A stretch of DNA of 64,000 nt from positions 1,550,001 through 1,614,000 of the forward strand of contig NZ_CP130713.1 in NCBI RefSeq assembly GCF_030553055.1, in the 5' to 3' direction. A program made the translations under genes and the position numbers. Position 1 is the first letter of the stretch; every line of letters starts with the position of its first letter. Origin of the DNA: Streptomyces sp. XD-27 (GTDB taxonomy: Bacteria; Actinomycetota; Actinomycetes; Streptomycetales; Streptomycetaceae). Below are positions 10,885-18,622 of the stretch, piece after piece. The notes below the pieces were generated by a model that saw only the letters and a list, made by a program, of their open reading frames with translations, searched no databases and was not told the DNA's origin.

Positions 10885-11212
10885 ACGAGGTTTCCGCCCC
10901 CGCCCGCGACGGGCCTCCCTGGGCCTCCCGCCCCGGACCCCGGTCCTCAGCCCTCGGGCTACCGCTGGGGGCCTCAGTTGTGCCGCATGGCCAGCCCCGT
11001 CCGGGCGACCTCAGCCGAAGAAACGGCCGCAACCCGGCACGGGGGTCGCGGCCGCGTTCCGTTCAGCCCGCCGGCCCGGCGCCGGGGCGGGGGGGGAGCG
11101 CCGCACGCCCGCGCCGGGGTGCCGCGGCGCAGGCGTACCGCCGCCTCCCGACGCCACGCCCGCACCCCTCGGGAACAGGGCGCCCCGTTCCCGGTCAGCC
11201 CGCCGCCAGGCG
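10885..11212. other. 328-bp spacer between nadK and recN
   Basis: No gene is supported. It carries the hairpin 11025-11053 and otherwise GC-rich sequence that must include the recN translation initiation region and possibly a recN promoter. Confidence 0.5.
11025..11053 (-). terminator. Hairpin downstream of nadK
   Basis: 11-bp inverted repeat 11025-11035 / 11043-11053, with one G.U pair when read leftward. Likely terminator or attenuator of the tlyA-nadK transcript before recN. Confidence 0.55.
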
Positions 11213-12151
11213 TCAGTGGGGGGCGCCGCGCCAGCCCGCCACCGGGAGGGCGAACTTGGCGACGAGCCGGTCCGTGAAGGACGCGTGGTGCAGGCGGGCC
11301 AGCCGTACGGGCACGGCGCCGCGCCGGACCTCCACCCGTGCGCCCGCGGGCAGTTCGACGGTCCGCCGCCCGTCGCACCACAGCACGCCGTGCGGGGTCT
11401 GCGGCTGGACCTCCACCGCCAGCACCGAGTCGGGCGCCGTCACCAGCGGCTTGGCGAACAGCGCGTGCGCGCTGATCGGCACCATCAGCAGCGCCTCGAC
11501 CTCCGGCCACACCACGGGGCCGCCGGCCGAGAAGGCGTAGGCGGTGGAGCCGGTCGGGGTGGCGCATACGACGCCGTCGCCGCCGAAGCGGGAGACGGGG
11601 CGGCCGTCGACCTCGGTGACGACCTCCAGCATCCGCTCGCGGGCGGCCTTCTCCACGGACGCCTCGTTCAGCGCCCAGTCGGTGTGCACGATCTCCCCGT
11701 TGTTGCGCACGAGGACGTCGAGGGTCATGCGCTCCTCGACCTCGTAGGAGCGGGTGACGACCCGGTGGACGACCTTGTCGAGGTCGTCGCGCTCCGCCTC
11801 GGCGAGGAAGCCGACCCGGCCGAGGTTGACGCCGAGCAGCGGCACCCCGGACGAGCGGGAGTACTCGGCGCCCCGCAGCAGCGTCCCGTCGCCGCCGAGG
11901 ACGACCAGCAGCTCGCAGCCGTCGAGGACGCCGGGGCCGCCGTCGACCAGTTCGACCGCCTCCGGCAGCGGCAGGTCGGCGGCCTCCGCTGCGAGCACCC
12001 GCACCCCGATCCCGCTGCGCAGCAGGCCCTGGACGACCAGTTCGGCGCTGCGGATGGCCGCCGGGCGGCCGGTGTGCGCGAGCAGGAACACGGTACGACG
12101 TGCGTCCGACGCCGCTGCCGGTGCTGATGATGCTGCTTCTGTCGTGGTCAA
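11213..12151 (-). CDS. nadK: NAD kinase
   Basis: NAD kinase phosphorylates NAD to NADP with ATP (or polyphosphate in actinobacteria), in the cytoplasm. A 312-aa protein with the diagnostic GGDGT in LLVVLGGDGTLLRGAEY, then GVNLGRVGFLAE, and the second conserved region FGGDGVVCATPTGSTAYAFS. The start is the TTG at 12151: it has GGAGGGG at good spacing and overlaps the tlyA stop as TTGA, so translation is coupled. Longer in-frame starts upstream would lie wholly inside tlyA and are rejected. Part of the leftward small ORF-tlyA-nadK unit. Confidence 0.95.
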   Translation of the reverse strand: MTTTEAASSAPAAASDARRTVFLLAHTGRPAAIRSAELVVQGLLRSGIGVRVLAAEAADLPLPEAVELVDGGPGVLDGCELLVVLGGDGTLLRGAEYSRSSGVPLLGVNLGRVGFLAEAERDDLDKVVHRVVTRSYEVEERMTLDVLVRNNGEIVHTDWALNEASVEKAARERMLEVVTEVDGRPVSRFGGDGVVCATPTGSTAYAFSAGGPVVWPEVEALLMVPISAHALFAKPLVTAPDSVLAVEVQPQTPHGVLWCDGRRTVELPAGARVEVRRGAVPVRLARLHHASFTDRLVAKFALPVAGWRGAPH

Positions 12152-12969
12152 CGAGGCCCCTCCGCCACTGCACGGTCGACATCCGCCGGGTCCAGTGCCG
12201 GCGCCCCGGCGCGCATCCACAGAAAGTACTCGACGTTGCCCGAGGGGCCGGGCAGCGGGCTGGCGGTGACGCCGAGCACGCCGAGCCCCAGCGCGGCCGC
12301 GTGGCCGGCGACGGTCCGCACGGCCTCGGCGCGCAGTTCGGGGCTGCGCACCACGCCGCCGCTGCCGAGCCGCTCCTTGCCGACCTCGAACTGCGGCTTG
12401 ACCATGAGCACCAGATCGGCGTCGGGCGCGGCGCAGCGCACGAGCGCGGGCAGCACCAGGCCGAGCGGGATGAAGGACAGGTCGCCGACGATCAGGTCGA
12501 CCGGCTGCCCGTCGATCTGCTCCAGGGTCAGTTCGCGGACGTTCGTACGGTCCTTGACGGTGACCCGTTCGTCGCTCTGCAGGGACCAGGCGAGTTGCCC
12601 GTAGCCGACGTCGACGGCGACGACATGGGCGGCGCCCGCGCGCAGCAGGACGTCGGTGAAGCCACCGGTGGAGGCGCCCGCGTCCAGCGCGCGCCGTCCG
12701 GCGACCCGCAGCCCCAGCGGGGTGAAGGCGGCGAGCGCGCCCGCGAGTTTGTGGCCGCCCCGGGAGACGTACTCGGGGTCGCTGTCGTCCTTGGCGACGA
12801 CGATCGCGGCGCTGGTCTCGACCTGTGTGGCGGCCTTGGTGGCGGTGGTCCCGCCGACGGTCACCCGGCCCGCGACGATCAGCTGGCTCGCATGCTCCCG
12901 GGAGCGGGCCAGCTTGCGGCGGACCAGCTCCGCGTCGAGTCGTCTGCGCTGGCTGCGGTTCGCTGCCAC
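12148..12969 (-). CDS. tlyA: TlyA-family rRNA (cytidine-2'-O)-methyltransferase
   Basis: A 273-aa protein: N-terminal S4 RNA-binding domain (RRRLDAELVRRKLARSREHA, QLIVAGRVTVGG) followed by an FtsJ-like SAM methyltransferase domain with RRALDAGASTGGFTDVLLRA, VVAVDVGYGQLAW and MVKPQFEVGKERL. TlyA methylates 16S and 23S rRNA and its loss causes capreomycin resistance in mycobacteria. GTG 12969 is the expected start (VAANRSQRRRL), with AGGAG 11 bases upstream. In the sequence as given the frame stays open upstream into a separate small gene, making an apparent 401-aa fusion. I treat this as an artefact of one missing C (see the 12977-13353 entry). Overlaps nadK by TTGA. Confidence 0.93.
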   Translation of the reverse strand: MAANRSQRRRLDAELVRRKLARSREHASQLIVAGRVTVGGTTATKAATQVETSAAIVVAKDDSDPEYVSRGGHKLAGALAAFTPLGLRVAGRRALDAGASTGGFTDVLLRAGAAHVVAVDVGYGQLAWSLQSDERVTVKDRTNVRELTLEQIDGQPVDLIVGDLSFIPLGLVLPALVRCAAPDADLVLMVKPQFEVGKERLGSGGVVRSPELRAEAVRTVAGHAAALGLGVLGVTASPLPGPSGNVEYFLWMRAGAPALDPADVDRAVAEGPR

Positions 12970-12976
12970 GTGCGGT

Positions 12977-13353
12977 TCAGCTCCTGGTGTCGTACGAGGT
13001 GGAGGGGGCGGGGGCACGGGGCGCCGGTCGAGTTCGGCCAGCGTCTCCCGCAGGCCCCGGTGCACATCCTCGTACACCTCCGGGTGGCCCGCGGCGGCGA
13101 GGTGATCGGCGTCGGCCAGCCGGTCCAGCCCGGCGTCCACGCGCGGGTTGCCGGTGGGGGTGCGGACGACGCCGAGGGGGGCGGACGCCTCGGGATCAAG
13201 CCCGGCGCCGGCCTCGGGCTCAGGCTCCTGCCCGGCTTCGGGATCAAGCCCGGTCTCGGGCTCGGAGTCGTGCCCGGCCCCGGGCGCGGGTCCGGGCTCG
13301 GGCTCGGCCCCGTCCTCGGCCCGCGGTGGCGTGTCCGGCAGCGGATCGGTCAT
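12977..13353 (-). pseudogene. Small conserved hypothetical protein upstream of tlyA, frameshifted near its end
   Basis: From ATG 13353 the protein starts MTDPLPDTPPRAEDG, has a Glu/Pro/Gly-rich low-complexity stretch (about residues 14-55), then a conserved-looking segment TGNPRVDAGLDRLADADHL and YEDVHRGLRETLAELDRR. Function unknown. In the given sequence it runs in frame into tlyA. Adding one C in the C-runs at 13004-13014 (minus-strand reading) gives an ending STSYDTRS and a TGA at 12977, seven bases before the tlyA GTG. That stop embedded in the tlyA ribosome-binding region is the arrangement expected of two coupled genes. I therefore call it a separate gene with an apparent single-base loss. 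Confidence 0.7.
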
Positions 13354-13445
13354 GTGCCGACGCTATCGCGAACCGGGCGTGCTCCGGCTGGGGGCACCAC
13401 CCACCCGCCGCGCTGGGGGAGAGCCCTGGGGTACGGTCGGTGACC

Positions 13446-13793
13446 ATGGCAACCATCGAGGAGTGCCGGGGCGCGCTCGACCGGCTGGCGGAGAACCTCT
13501 CGGGGGCGGACGGCGATCTGCGCAGCGCCGCCGCCCTCGACCGCTCGCTCAGCTGCCGCATCACCGACCTCGACACCACGTTCGTGGGCCGGCTCGCGGG
13601 CGGTCGGCTCACTGACGTGACCGCGGTGCCCGGGCCGCCGCCGGGCAAGGCGGAGATCCGGCTGACGATGACCGGTGACGACCTGCTCGCGCTGGTCGGC
13701 GGGCAGCTGCACTTCGCCCGCGCGTGGGCGAGCGGACGGGTCAAGCTGGAGGCGGGCCTGCGGGACCTGCTGCGGCTGCGGAAGCTGCTGTAG
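13446..13793 (+). CDS. SCP2 sterol-binding domain protein
   Basis: A 115-aa protein that is essentially one SCP2-like lipid-binding domain: MATIEECRGALDRLAENL, ITDLDTTFVGRLAGG, KAEIRLTMTGDDLLALVGG and WASGRVKLEAGLRDLLRLRKLL. The last part is the classic SCP2 C-terminal pattern. It probably binds a hydrophobic ligand in the cytoplasm; ligand and partners are unknown. It is encoded divergently from the tlyA unit with a short shared promoter region, and ends 57 bp before the convergent ABC ATPase gene. Length is standard for stand-alone actinobacterial SCP2 proteins. The start ATG has only a weak Shine-Dalgarno. Confidence 0.85.
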   Translation: MATIEECRGALDRLAENLSGADGDLRSAAALDRSLSCRITDLDTTFVGRLAGGRLTDVTAVPGPPPGKAEIRLTMTGDDLLALVGGQLHFARAWASGRVKLEAGLRDLLRLRKLL

Positions 13794-13850
13794 CCGCGCC
13801 GTTACGGCGACCTGCTCGGGCGCTGCGTCACGACCTGCTCGGGCGCCCCG

Positions 13851-14963
13851 TTACGACGACGCGGGCGCGGAAGCCGCCGCCTCCTCCGCAGCCGCCGCGG
13901 ACTTGGCCACTGCCGTCTCCTCCGCAACCGCCGCGGACTTGGCCACCGCCGCCGGCTCGGCGGCCGCCTTGGGCGCCTGGGCGCGCCGCCTGGGAGCCGC
14001 CGGCACCACGAGCGGGGTCCCGGTCTCGGGGTCGTCGATCACCTGGCATCGTATCCCGAACACCTCCGCCACCAGCTCGGCCGTCACGACCGTGCCGGGT
14101 GCGCCTTCTGCGACGACCCGGCCGCCGCGCATGGCGATGAGGTGGGTGGCGTAGCGGGCGGCGTGGTTGAGGTCGTGCAGTACGGCGACGAGGGTGCGGC
14201 CCTGCTCCTCGTGGAGCTGCGCGCACAGGTCCAGGACGTCGATCTGGTGCTGGATGTCGAGGTAGGTGGTGGGCTCGTCGAGGAGCAGCAGCGGGGTCTG
14301 CTGGGCGATGGCCATGGCGATCCACACCCGCTGGCGCTGGCCGCCGGAGAGCTCGTCGACGTAGCGGTCGGCGAGTTCGGCGACGCCGGTGGCCGCCATC
14401 GACTCGTGAACGATCCGCTCGTCGGTCTCCGACCACTGGCGCAGCAGCCCCTGGTGCGGATAGCGGCCGCGCGCCACCAGGTCGGCGACGGTGATCCCGT
14501 CCGGCGCGATCGAGGACTGCGGCAGCAGCCCGAGGGTGCGGGCGACCTTCTTGGCGGGCAGGGTGCCGATGGCCTGGCCGTCGAGCAGAACGGAGCCGGC
14601 CACGGGCTTGAGCATCCGGGACAGCGCGCGCAGCAGGGTGGACTTCCCGCAGGCGTTGGGCCCGACGATCACCGTGAAGGAGTGGTCGGGAATGGTCACG
14701 GACAGGTCTTCGGCGACCGTACGGCCGTCGTAGGCGAGGGTGACCCCTTCGGCGGTCAGGCGCTGGCGCGAGGCGTGGGTGGCAGGCACGGTCGGTCGGT
14801 TGTCCTTGTCATGGGACGTGGGCGGAGACGGCGGGGTGGACGCGGGGGCCGGGGACTGCGGCGTGGGCACGAGGGCTGGGGACGACGGCGTGGACACGGG
14901 CGCCGGGGACGGCGGCGTGGACACGGGCACCGGGGACGTGGTGCGCGGGCGGGCGTCGGTCAT
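13851..14963 (-). CDS. Iron-siderophore ABC transporter ATP-binding protein, with repetitive tails
   Basis: A FecE/FhuC-type ATPase powering ferric-siderophore import. Core domain: Walker A VGPNACGKSTLLRAL, Q-loop LGLLPQSS, signature ELSGGQRQRVWIAMA, Walker B LLLLDEPTTYLDI, H-loop VLHDLNHAARY. Both ends are unusual. About 65 N-terminal residues consist of 9-aa Ser/Pro/Thr repeats (SPAPVSTPS-like, about four units), and the C-terminus carries two 12-aa repeats of the AVAKSAAVAEET type. Homologues lack these, so they are probably disordered lineage-specific additions. ATG 14963 overlaps the permease stop as ATGA; a later start near HASRQRLTAEG would remove the Pro repeat. Last gene of the iron-box operon. 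Confidence 0.92.
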   Translation of the reverse strand: MTDARPRTTSPVPVSTPPSPAPVSTPSSPALVPTPQSPAPASTPPSPPTSHDKDNRPTVPATHASRQRLTAEGVTLAYDGRTVAEDLSVTIPDHSFTVIVGPNACGKSTLLRALSRMLKPVAGSVLLDGQAIGTLPAKKVARTLGLLPQSSIAPDGITVADLVARGRYPHQGLLRQWSETDERIVHESMAATGVAELADRYVDELSGGQRQRVWIAMAIAQQTPLLLLDEPTTYLDIQHQIDVLDLCAQLHEEQGRTLVAVLHDLNHAARYATHLIAMRGGRVVAEGAPGTVVTAELVAEVFGIRCQVIDDPETGTPLVVPAAPRRRAQAPKAAAEPAAVAKSAAVAEETAVAKSAAAAEEAAASAPASS

Positions 14964-16030
14964 ATCCGGCCCGCCCGGCGCTCGGTGGCCAGCAGCCACA
15001 GCAGGTAGCCGCCGCCGAGGATGCCGGTGAGCACGCCCACCGGCAGCTGGTCGGCACCGAAGGCCCGCTGCGAGGCCCAGTCGGCGGTGATCAGCATCGC
15101 GGCGCCGGTCAGCGCGGCGGGCAGCAGATTGGGACCGGGGGACTTCGTCAGCCTGCGGGCCACCTGGGGCGCCATGAGCGCCACGAACGCGATGGGCCCG
15201 GACGCGGCGGTCGCCGCGGTCATCAGCAGGACGGCCGCCAGCATCAGCACGAGCCGGGTCCGCTCCACCCGCACCCCGAGGGCGAAGGCGCTGTCGTCGC
15301 CCATCTCCATCATCCGCAGCGCACGCGCGTGTCCGAACACCACGGGGAGGAGCAGCGCGCAGGTGCCGGCCAGCGGCCACACCTGCTCCCAGTCCCGGCC
15401 GTCGAGCGACCCGGTCACCCACACCAGCGCCCGGGTGGCGTCGAGCACGTCGGCCTTGGTCAGCAGGTAGCCGTTGACGGCGCTGAGGACGGCGCTGACG
15501 CCGATGCCGACGAGGACCAGCCGGTAGCCGTGCACCCCGCGCCGCCAGGCCAGGGCGTAGATGGCGATCCCGGTCAGCAGGCCGCCGACGACCGACCCGC
15601 CCGCAACCGCGAGCTGATCGCCCTGGAACAGCACGATGACGGCGAGCGCTCCGGCCGCCGTGCCCTGGCCGAGGCCGATCATGTCGGGACTGCCCAGCGG
15701 GTTGCGGGTGATGCTCTGGAACACGGCGCCGGACAGTCCGAGCGCGACGCCGACCAGCAGGCCCACCAGCACCCGCGGCAGCCGCAGTTCGTTGACGATG
15801 AAGTCCTGCGCCACGGTGCCGCCGCCGAACAGGGTGTCGACGACATCGGCGGGCGGTATGGCGAAGTCGCCGGTGCCGATCAGCACCACGCTCATGGCCA
15901 GGGCGGTGGCGGCCAGCAGGAACCCCACGACCACCGCGCGGATGTCCACCCGCACCGACAGCCCGCCGCGGACGCGCAGCGTCACCCCGCGCGTCCCGCG
16001 CACCGTGGTCCGGTCCGTACTCGCTTTCAC
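14960..16030 (-). CDS. FecCD-family iron-siderophore ABC permease (second subunit)
   Basis: A 356-aa polytopic inner-membrane permease of the BtuC/FecCD family, forming the translocation channel with its partner permease. Typical motifs: LRLPRVLVGLLVGVALGLSG, AVFQSITRNPLGSPDMIG, GVHGYRLVLVGIG, and the ATPase-coupling loop SGPIAFVALMAPQVARRL. Around nine to ten hydrophobic segments are visible. GTG 16030 overlaps the upstream permease stop as GTGA, so translation is coupled, and its own stop overlaps the ATPase ATG. Substrate is inferred as a ferric siderophore from the family and the iron box at 17137. Confidence 0.94.
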   Translation of the reverse strand: MKASTDRTTVRGTRGVTLRVRGGLSVRVDIRAVVVGFLLAATALAMSVVLIGTGDFAIPPADVVDTLFGGGTVAQDFIVNELRLPRVLVGLLVGVALGLSGAVFQSITRNPLGSPDMIGLGQGTAAGALAVIVLFQGDQLAVAGGSVVGGLLTGIAIYALAWRRGVHGYRLVLVGIGVSAVLSAVNGYLLTKADVLDATRALVWVTGSLDGRDWEQVWPLAGTCALLLPVVFGHARALRMMEMGDDSAFALGVRVERTRLVLMLAAVLLMTAATAASGPIAFVALMAPQVARRLTKSPGPNLLPAALTGAAMLITADWASQRAFGADQLPVGVLTGILGGGYLLWLLATERRAGRI

Positions 16031-17097
16031 AGCTGGGCCATCCTTCGGCGGCGTACGAGGTAGATGAAGAGGGGGCCGCCGATGAGCGTCGTGACCACGC
16101 CGACCTGCAATTCGGAGGGGCGGGTCACGACGCGCCCGATGACGTCGGAGACGAGCAGCAGCACGGGCGAGAGGACGGCGGCGTAGGGCATGATCCAGCG
16201 CAGATCGGGCCCGGTGATGGTGCGCACCATGTGCGGCACCATCAGTCCGACGAAGGCGATCGGCCCGCAGGCGGCCGTCGCGGCTCCGCACAGCAGGGTG
16301 GTCGCGATCATGGCCAGCGCGCGGGTGCGGCCCAGGCGGGCGCCGAGCGCGCGGGCGGTGTCGTCGCCCAGGCCGATGGCGTTCAGCGGGCGGCCGAGCG
16401 CGAGCGCCAGGACCAGGCCGACCAGGAGGAACGGCGCCACCTGCTGCACGACCGTCATGTTCGCCGACGCCAGCGAACCGACCGTCCAGAAGCGCATCCT
16501 GTCCAGCGCCGCGGAGTCCAGCAGTTGCACGGCGTAGACGTATCCGTACAGCGCCGAGTAGACCGCCGAACCGGCGAGCGCCAGCCGTACGGGCGTCGCG
16601 CCCCGGCTGCCGCCGAGCGCGAACACCAGCGCCGAGGCGACCGCCGCGCCGAGGAAGGCGAACCACACGTATCCGGTCAGCGAGGTGACGCCGAGGAAGC
16701 TGATCGCCGACACGACGGCGGCCGAGGCGCCCGCGTTGACACCCATCAGGCCGGGGTCGGCGAGCGGGTTGCGGGTGAGGGCCTGCATCACCGCGCCGGC
16801 CAGGCCCAGCCCCATGCCGACGAGCAGCCCGAGCAGGGTGCGGGGCAGCCGTACGTCCCGGATCACCACATCGGACTTGTCCCCGGTGTAGTGGAACAGG
16901 CCGTGCCACACCTGGTCCAGCGGGATCGGCTTCGAGCCGACCGCGATGCTCGCCGCGGTCGCCAGCGCCAGCACGCCGAGGGAGACGAGGAGTCCGGCGA
17001 CGCGGCGCCTGGTGCGCGGCGGGGCGGGTGGCGGGGATGGCGCGGATGGCGCGGGCGCTGCCACGGCCCCGGTGCGTTCGGGACTGACCAAGGACAC
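16027..17097 (-). CDS. FecCD-family iron-siderophore ABC permease (first subunit)
   Basis: A 356-aa multi-spanning permease, first gene of the iron operon. After a short Pro/Ala-rich N-terminus it shows VAGLLVSLGVLALATAASIA, VRLPRTLLGLLVGMGLGLAG, VMQALTRNPLADPGLMGVN and CGPIAFVGLMVPHMVR (coupling helix). I chose GTG 17097 because AGGTGGAG sits six bases upstream; GTG 17109 is an alternative without a proper Shine-Dalgarno. A DmdR1/IdeR-type iron box lies 40 bp upstream, so the operon should be repressed when iron is plentiful. No substrate-binding lipoprotein gene is adjacent, so that component must be encoded elsewhere. Confidence 0.94.
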   Translation of the reverse strand: MSLVSPERTGAVAAPAPSAPSPPPAPPRTRRRVAGLLVSLGVLALATAASIAVGSKPIPLDQVWHGLFHYTGDKSDVVIRDVRLPRTLLGLLVGMGLGLAGAVMQALTRNPLADPGLMGVNAGASAAVVSAISFLGVTSLTGYVWFAFLGAAVASALVFALGGSRGATPVRLALAGSAVYSALYGYVYAVQLLDSAALDRMRFWTVGSLASANMTVVQQVAPFLLVGLVLALALGRPLNAIGLGDDTARALGARLGRTRALAMIATTLLCGAATAACGPIAFVGLMVPHMVRTITGPDLRWIMPYAAVLSPVLLLVSDVIGRVVTRPSELQVGVVTTLIGGPLFIYLVRRRRMAQL

Positions 17098-17136
17098 GCG
17101 GAACTCCACCTCGCAGCAGCACCATCGAGCAAGAAC

Positions 17137-17155
17137 TTAGGTTAGGTTAGCCTAA
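17137..17155. promoter_or_regulatory. Iron box (DmdR1/IdeR-type operator)
   Basis: The 19-bp sequence ttaggttaggttagcctaa matches the actinobacterial iron-box consensus ttaggttaggctcacctaa at 16 of 19 positions. It overlaps the expected promoter of the FecCD-FecCD-ATPase operon, so Fe-loaded DmdR1 should block transcription. Confidence 0.9.
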
Positions 17156-17343
17156 GACTCGCTGGCCACCGCGGGTGGGGCACCGTACGGCGCCGCGCCC
17201 CTGCCAGGCGCCGACCGCCGCGGACCGGCCGCCTCACCAGGGCCGCTGACGAAGCCTCACAGCGCTGACGAGGGGGCTCACCCTCCGGCCGCGGCCGCCG
17301 ACGAGGGGGGCTCACGGCTCCAGCCGCGGCCGCCGACGCGCGC

Positions 17344-18456
17344 TCACAGCCCCAACCGCGCCAGTGCCTTGCCCGCGTCCGCGCCGCACGCCCCGTCGCC
17401 CGCGGCCGTCCACGCCGCCGCGCACAGCGCGCGCAGCCCGTCCATCGGGTCGTCCCCCTCGCCGTCCAGCACGAGCGTGTCCCCGTCCACCGCGGCCACC
17501 CAGCCGCCGCACCGGAACCCGCCGCGCCGCCCGTCCACCGGCGACGCCGCCTCTCCGACCGGGGCCGTCTGTCCGGCCGGCGCCGCCTCCCCGGTCGGAG
17601 CCTCCCCGGTCGGGGCCACCTCCGGCTGCCCGGTCAGCAGTGCCCGCAGATCGGCCGCCACATACGTCGGCCGATGCCGGGGCTCGGCAGCGATCAGCTG
17701 CGCCGCCGTCGTCACTCCGGTCAGCACCAGCAGGGAGTCGACCCCGCCCGCGTACGCGCCCTCGATGTCGGTGTCCAGCCGGTCCCCCACCACCAGTGGC
17801 CGCCGCGCCCCGGTCCGCAGGATCGTCTCCCGGTGCATCGGCGGCAGCGGCTTGCCCGCCACCTGCGGGGTGGCGCCGGTGGCGATCCGTACGACCTCCA
17901 CCGCCGCGCCGTTGCCCGGGGCGATGCCCCGGGCGCTCGGGATCGTCAGATCGGTGTTGGAGGCGAACCAGGGCACGCCGCGCGCCACCGCGTACGACGC
18001 CTCGGCCAGCCGCCCCCAGGGCAGCTCGGGCCCGCCGTACCCCTGCACCACCGCGGCGGGGTCGTCATCCGCCGACTCCACCGGCTCCAGCCCGCGCTCG
18101 CGCAGCGCGACCCGCAGCCCCTCGCCGCCGATCACCAGCACCCGCGCTCCGGCCGGCACCTGCTCGGCGATCAGCCGGGCGACCGCCTGCGCGGAAGTGA
18201 TCACGTCGGCGGGCTCGGCGGGCACCCCGAGGTCGGTCAGATGCGCGGCGACCGCCTCCGGGGTGCGCAGCGCGTTGTTCGTCACGTACGCCAGGTGCAT
18301 GCCCCCGGCCCGCGCGGCGCCCAGCGACCCGACGGCGTGCACGATGGCCTCGCCGCCCGCGTACACCACCCCGTCCAGGTCCAGCAGCGCGGTGTCGTAC
18401 GCCTCGCTCAACGGCCGCGCGCTGCCTGCGGGGCGGTTCCGGACCGTCTCGTTCAT
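17344..18456 (-). CDS. HAD-IIA family phosphatase
   Basis: A 370-aa HAD-superfamily hydrolase, NagD/4-nitrophenylphosphatase type. Motif I is LLDLDGVVYAGGEAI (nucleophile Asp), motif II AYVTNNALRTP, motif III/IV KPLPPMHRETI and RRPLVVGDRLDTDIEGAYAGG. The C2 cap is typical of subclass IIA. The physiological substrate is unknown; relatives dephosphorylate phosphoglycolate, glycerol phosphate or nucleotides in the cytoplasm. After the HAD core there is a low-complexity linker (PTGEAPTGEAAPAGQTAP, about residue 285) and a roughly 70-residue tail, so it is longer than the usual 260-280 aa. ATG 18456 follows AAGGAG. Single gene, convergent with nothing close. Confidence 0.9.
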   Translation of the reverse strand: MNETVRNRPAGSARPLSEAYDTALLDLDGVVYAGGEAIVHAVGSLGAARAGGMHLAYVTNNALRTPEAVAAHLTDLGVPAEPADVITSAQAVARLIAEQVPAGARVLVIGGEGLRVALRERGLEPVESADDDPAAVVQGYGGPELPWGRLAEASYAVARGVPWFASNTDLTIPSARGIAPGNGAAVEVVRIATGATPQVAGKPLPPMHRETILRTGARRPLVVGDRLDTDIEGAYAGGVDSLLVLTGVTTAAQLIAAEPRHRPTYVAADLRALLTGQPEVAPTGEAPTGEAAPAGQTAPVGEAASPVDGRRGGFRCGGWVAAVDGDTLVLDGEGDDPMDGLRALCAAAWTAAGDGACGADAGKALARLGL

Positions 18457-18622
18457 CAGGGTGCCGCTCCTTAGCGGTGGGAGTCGTCTCAGCGGTGGAA
18501 CCGTCGTGGGCTCGTCCCCCGATCATCGCCCATGCCGTGCGCCGGGCGGCATCCGGCCTGTTCGATGCGGCCCTTTCCAGCCCCGGCCCCGGTGTGCGCC
18601 ACCGAGGACATAACATGCCCCA

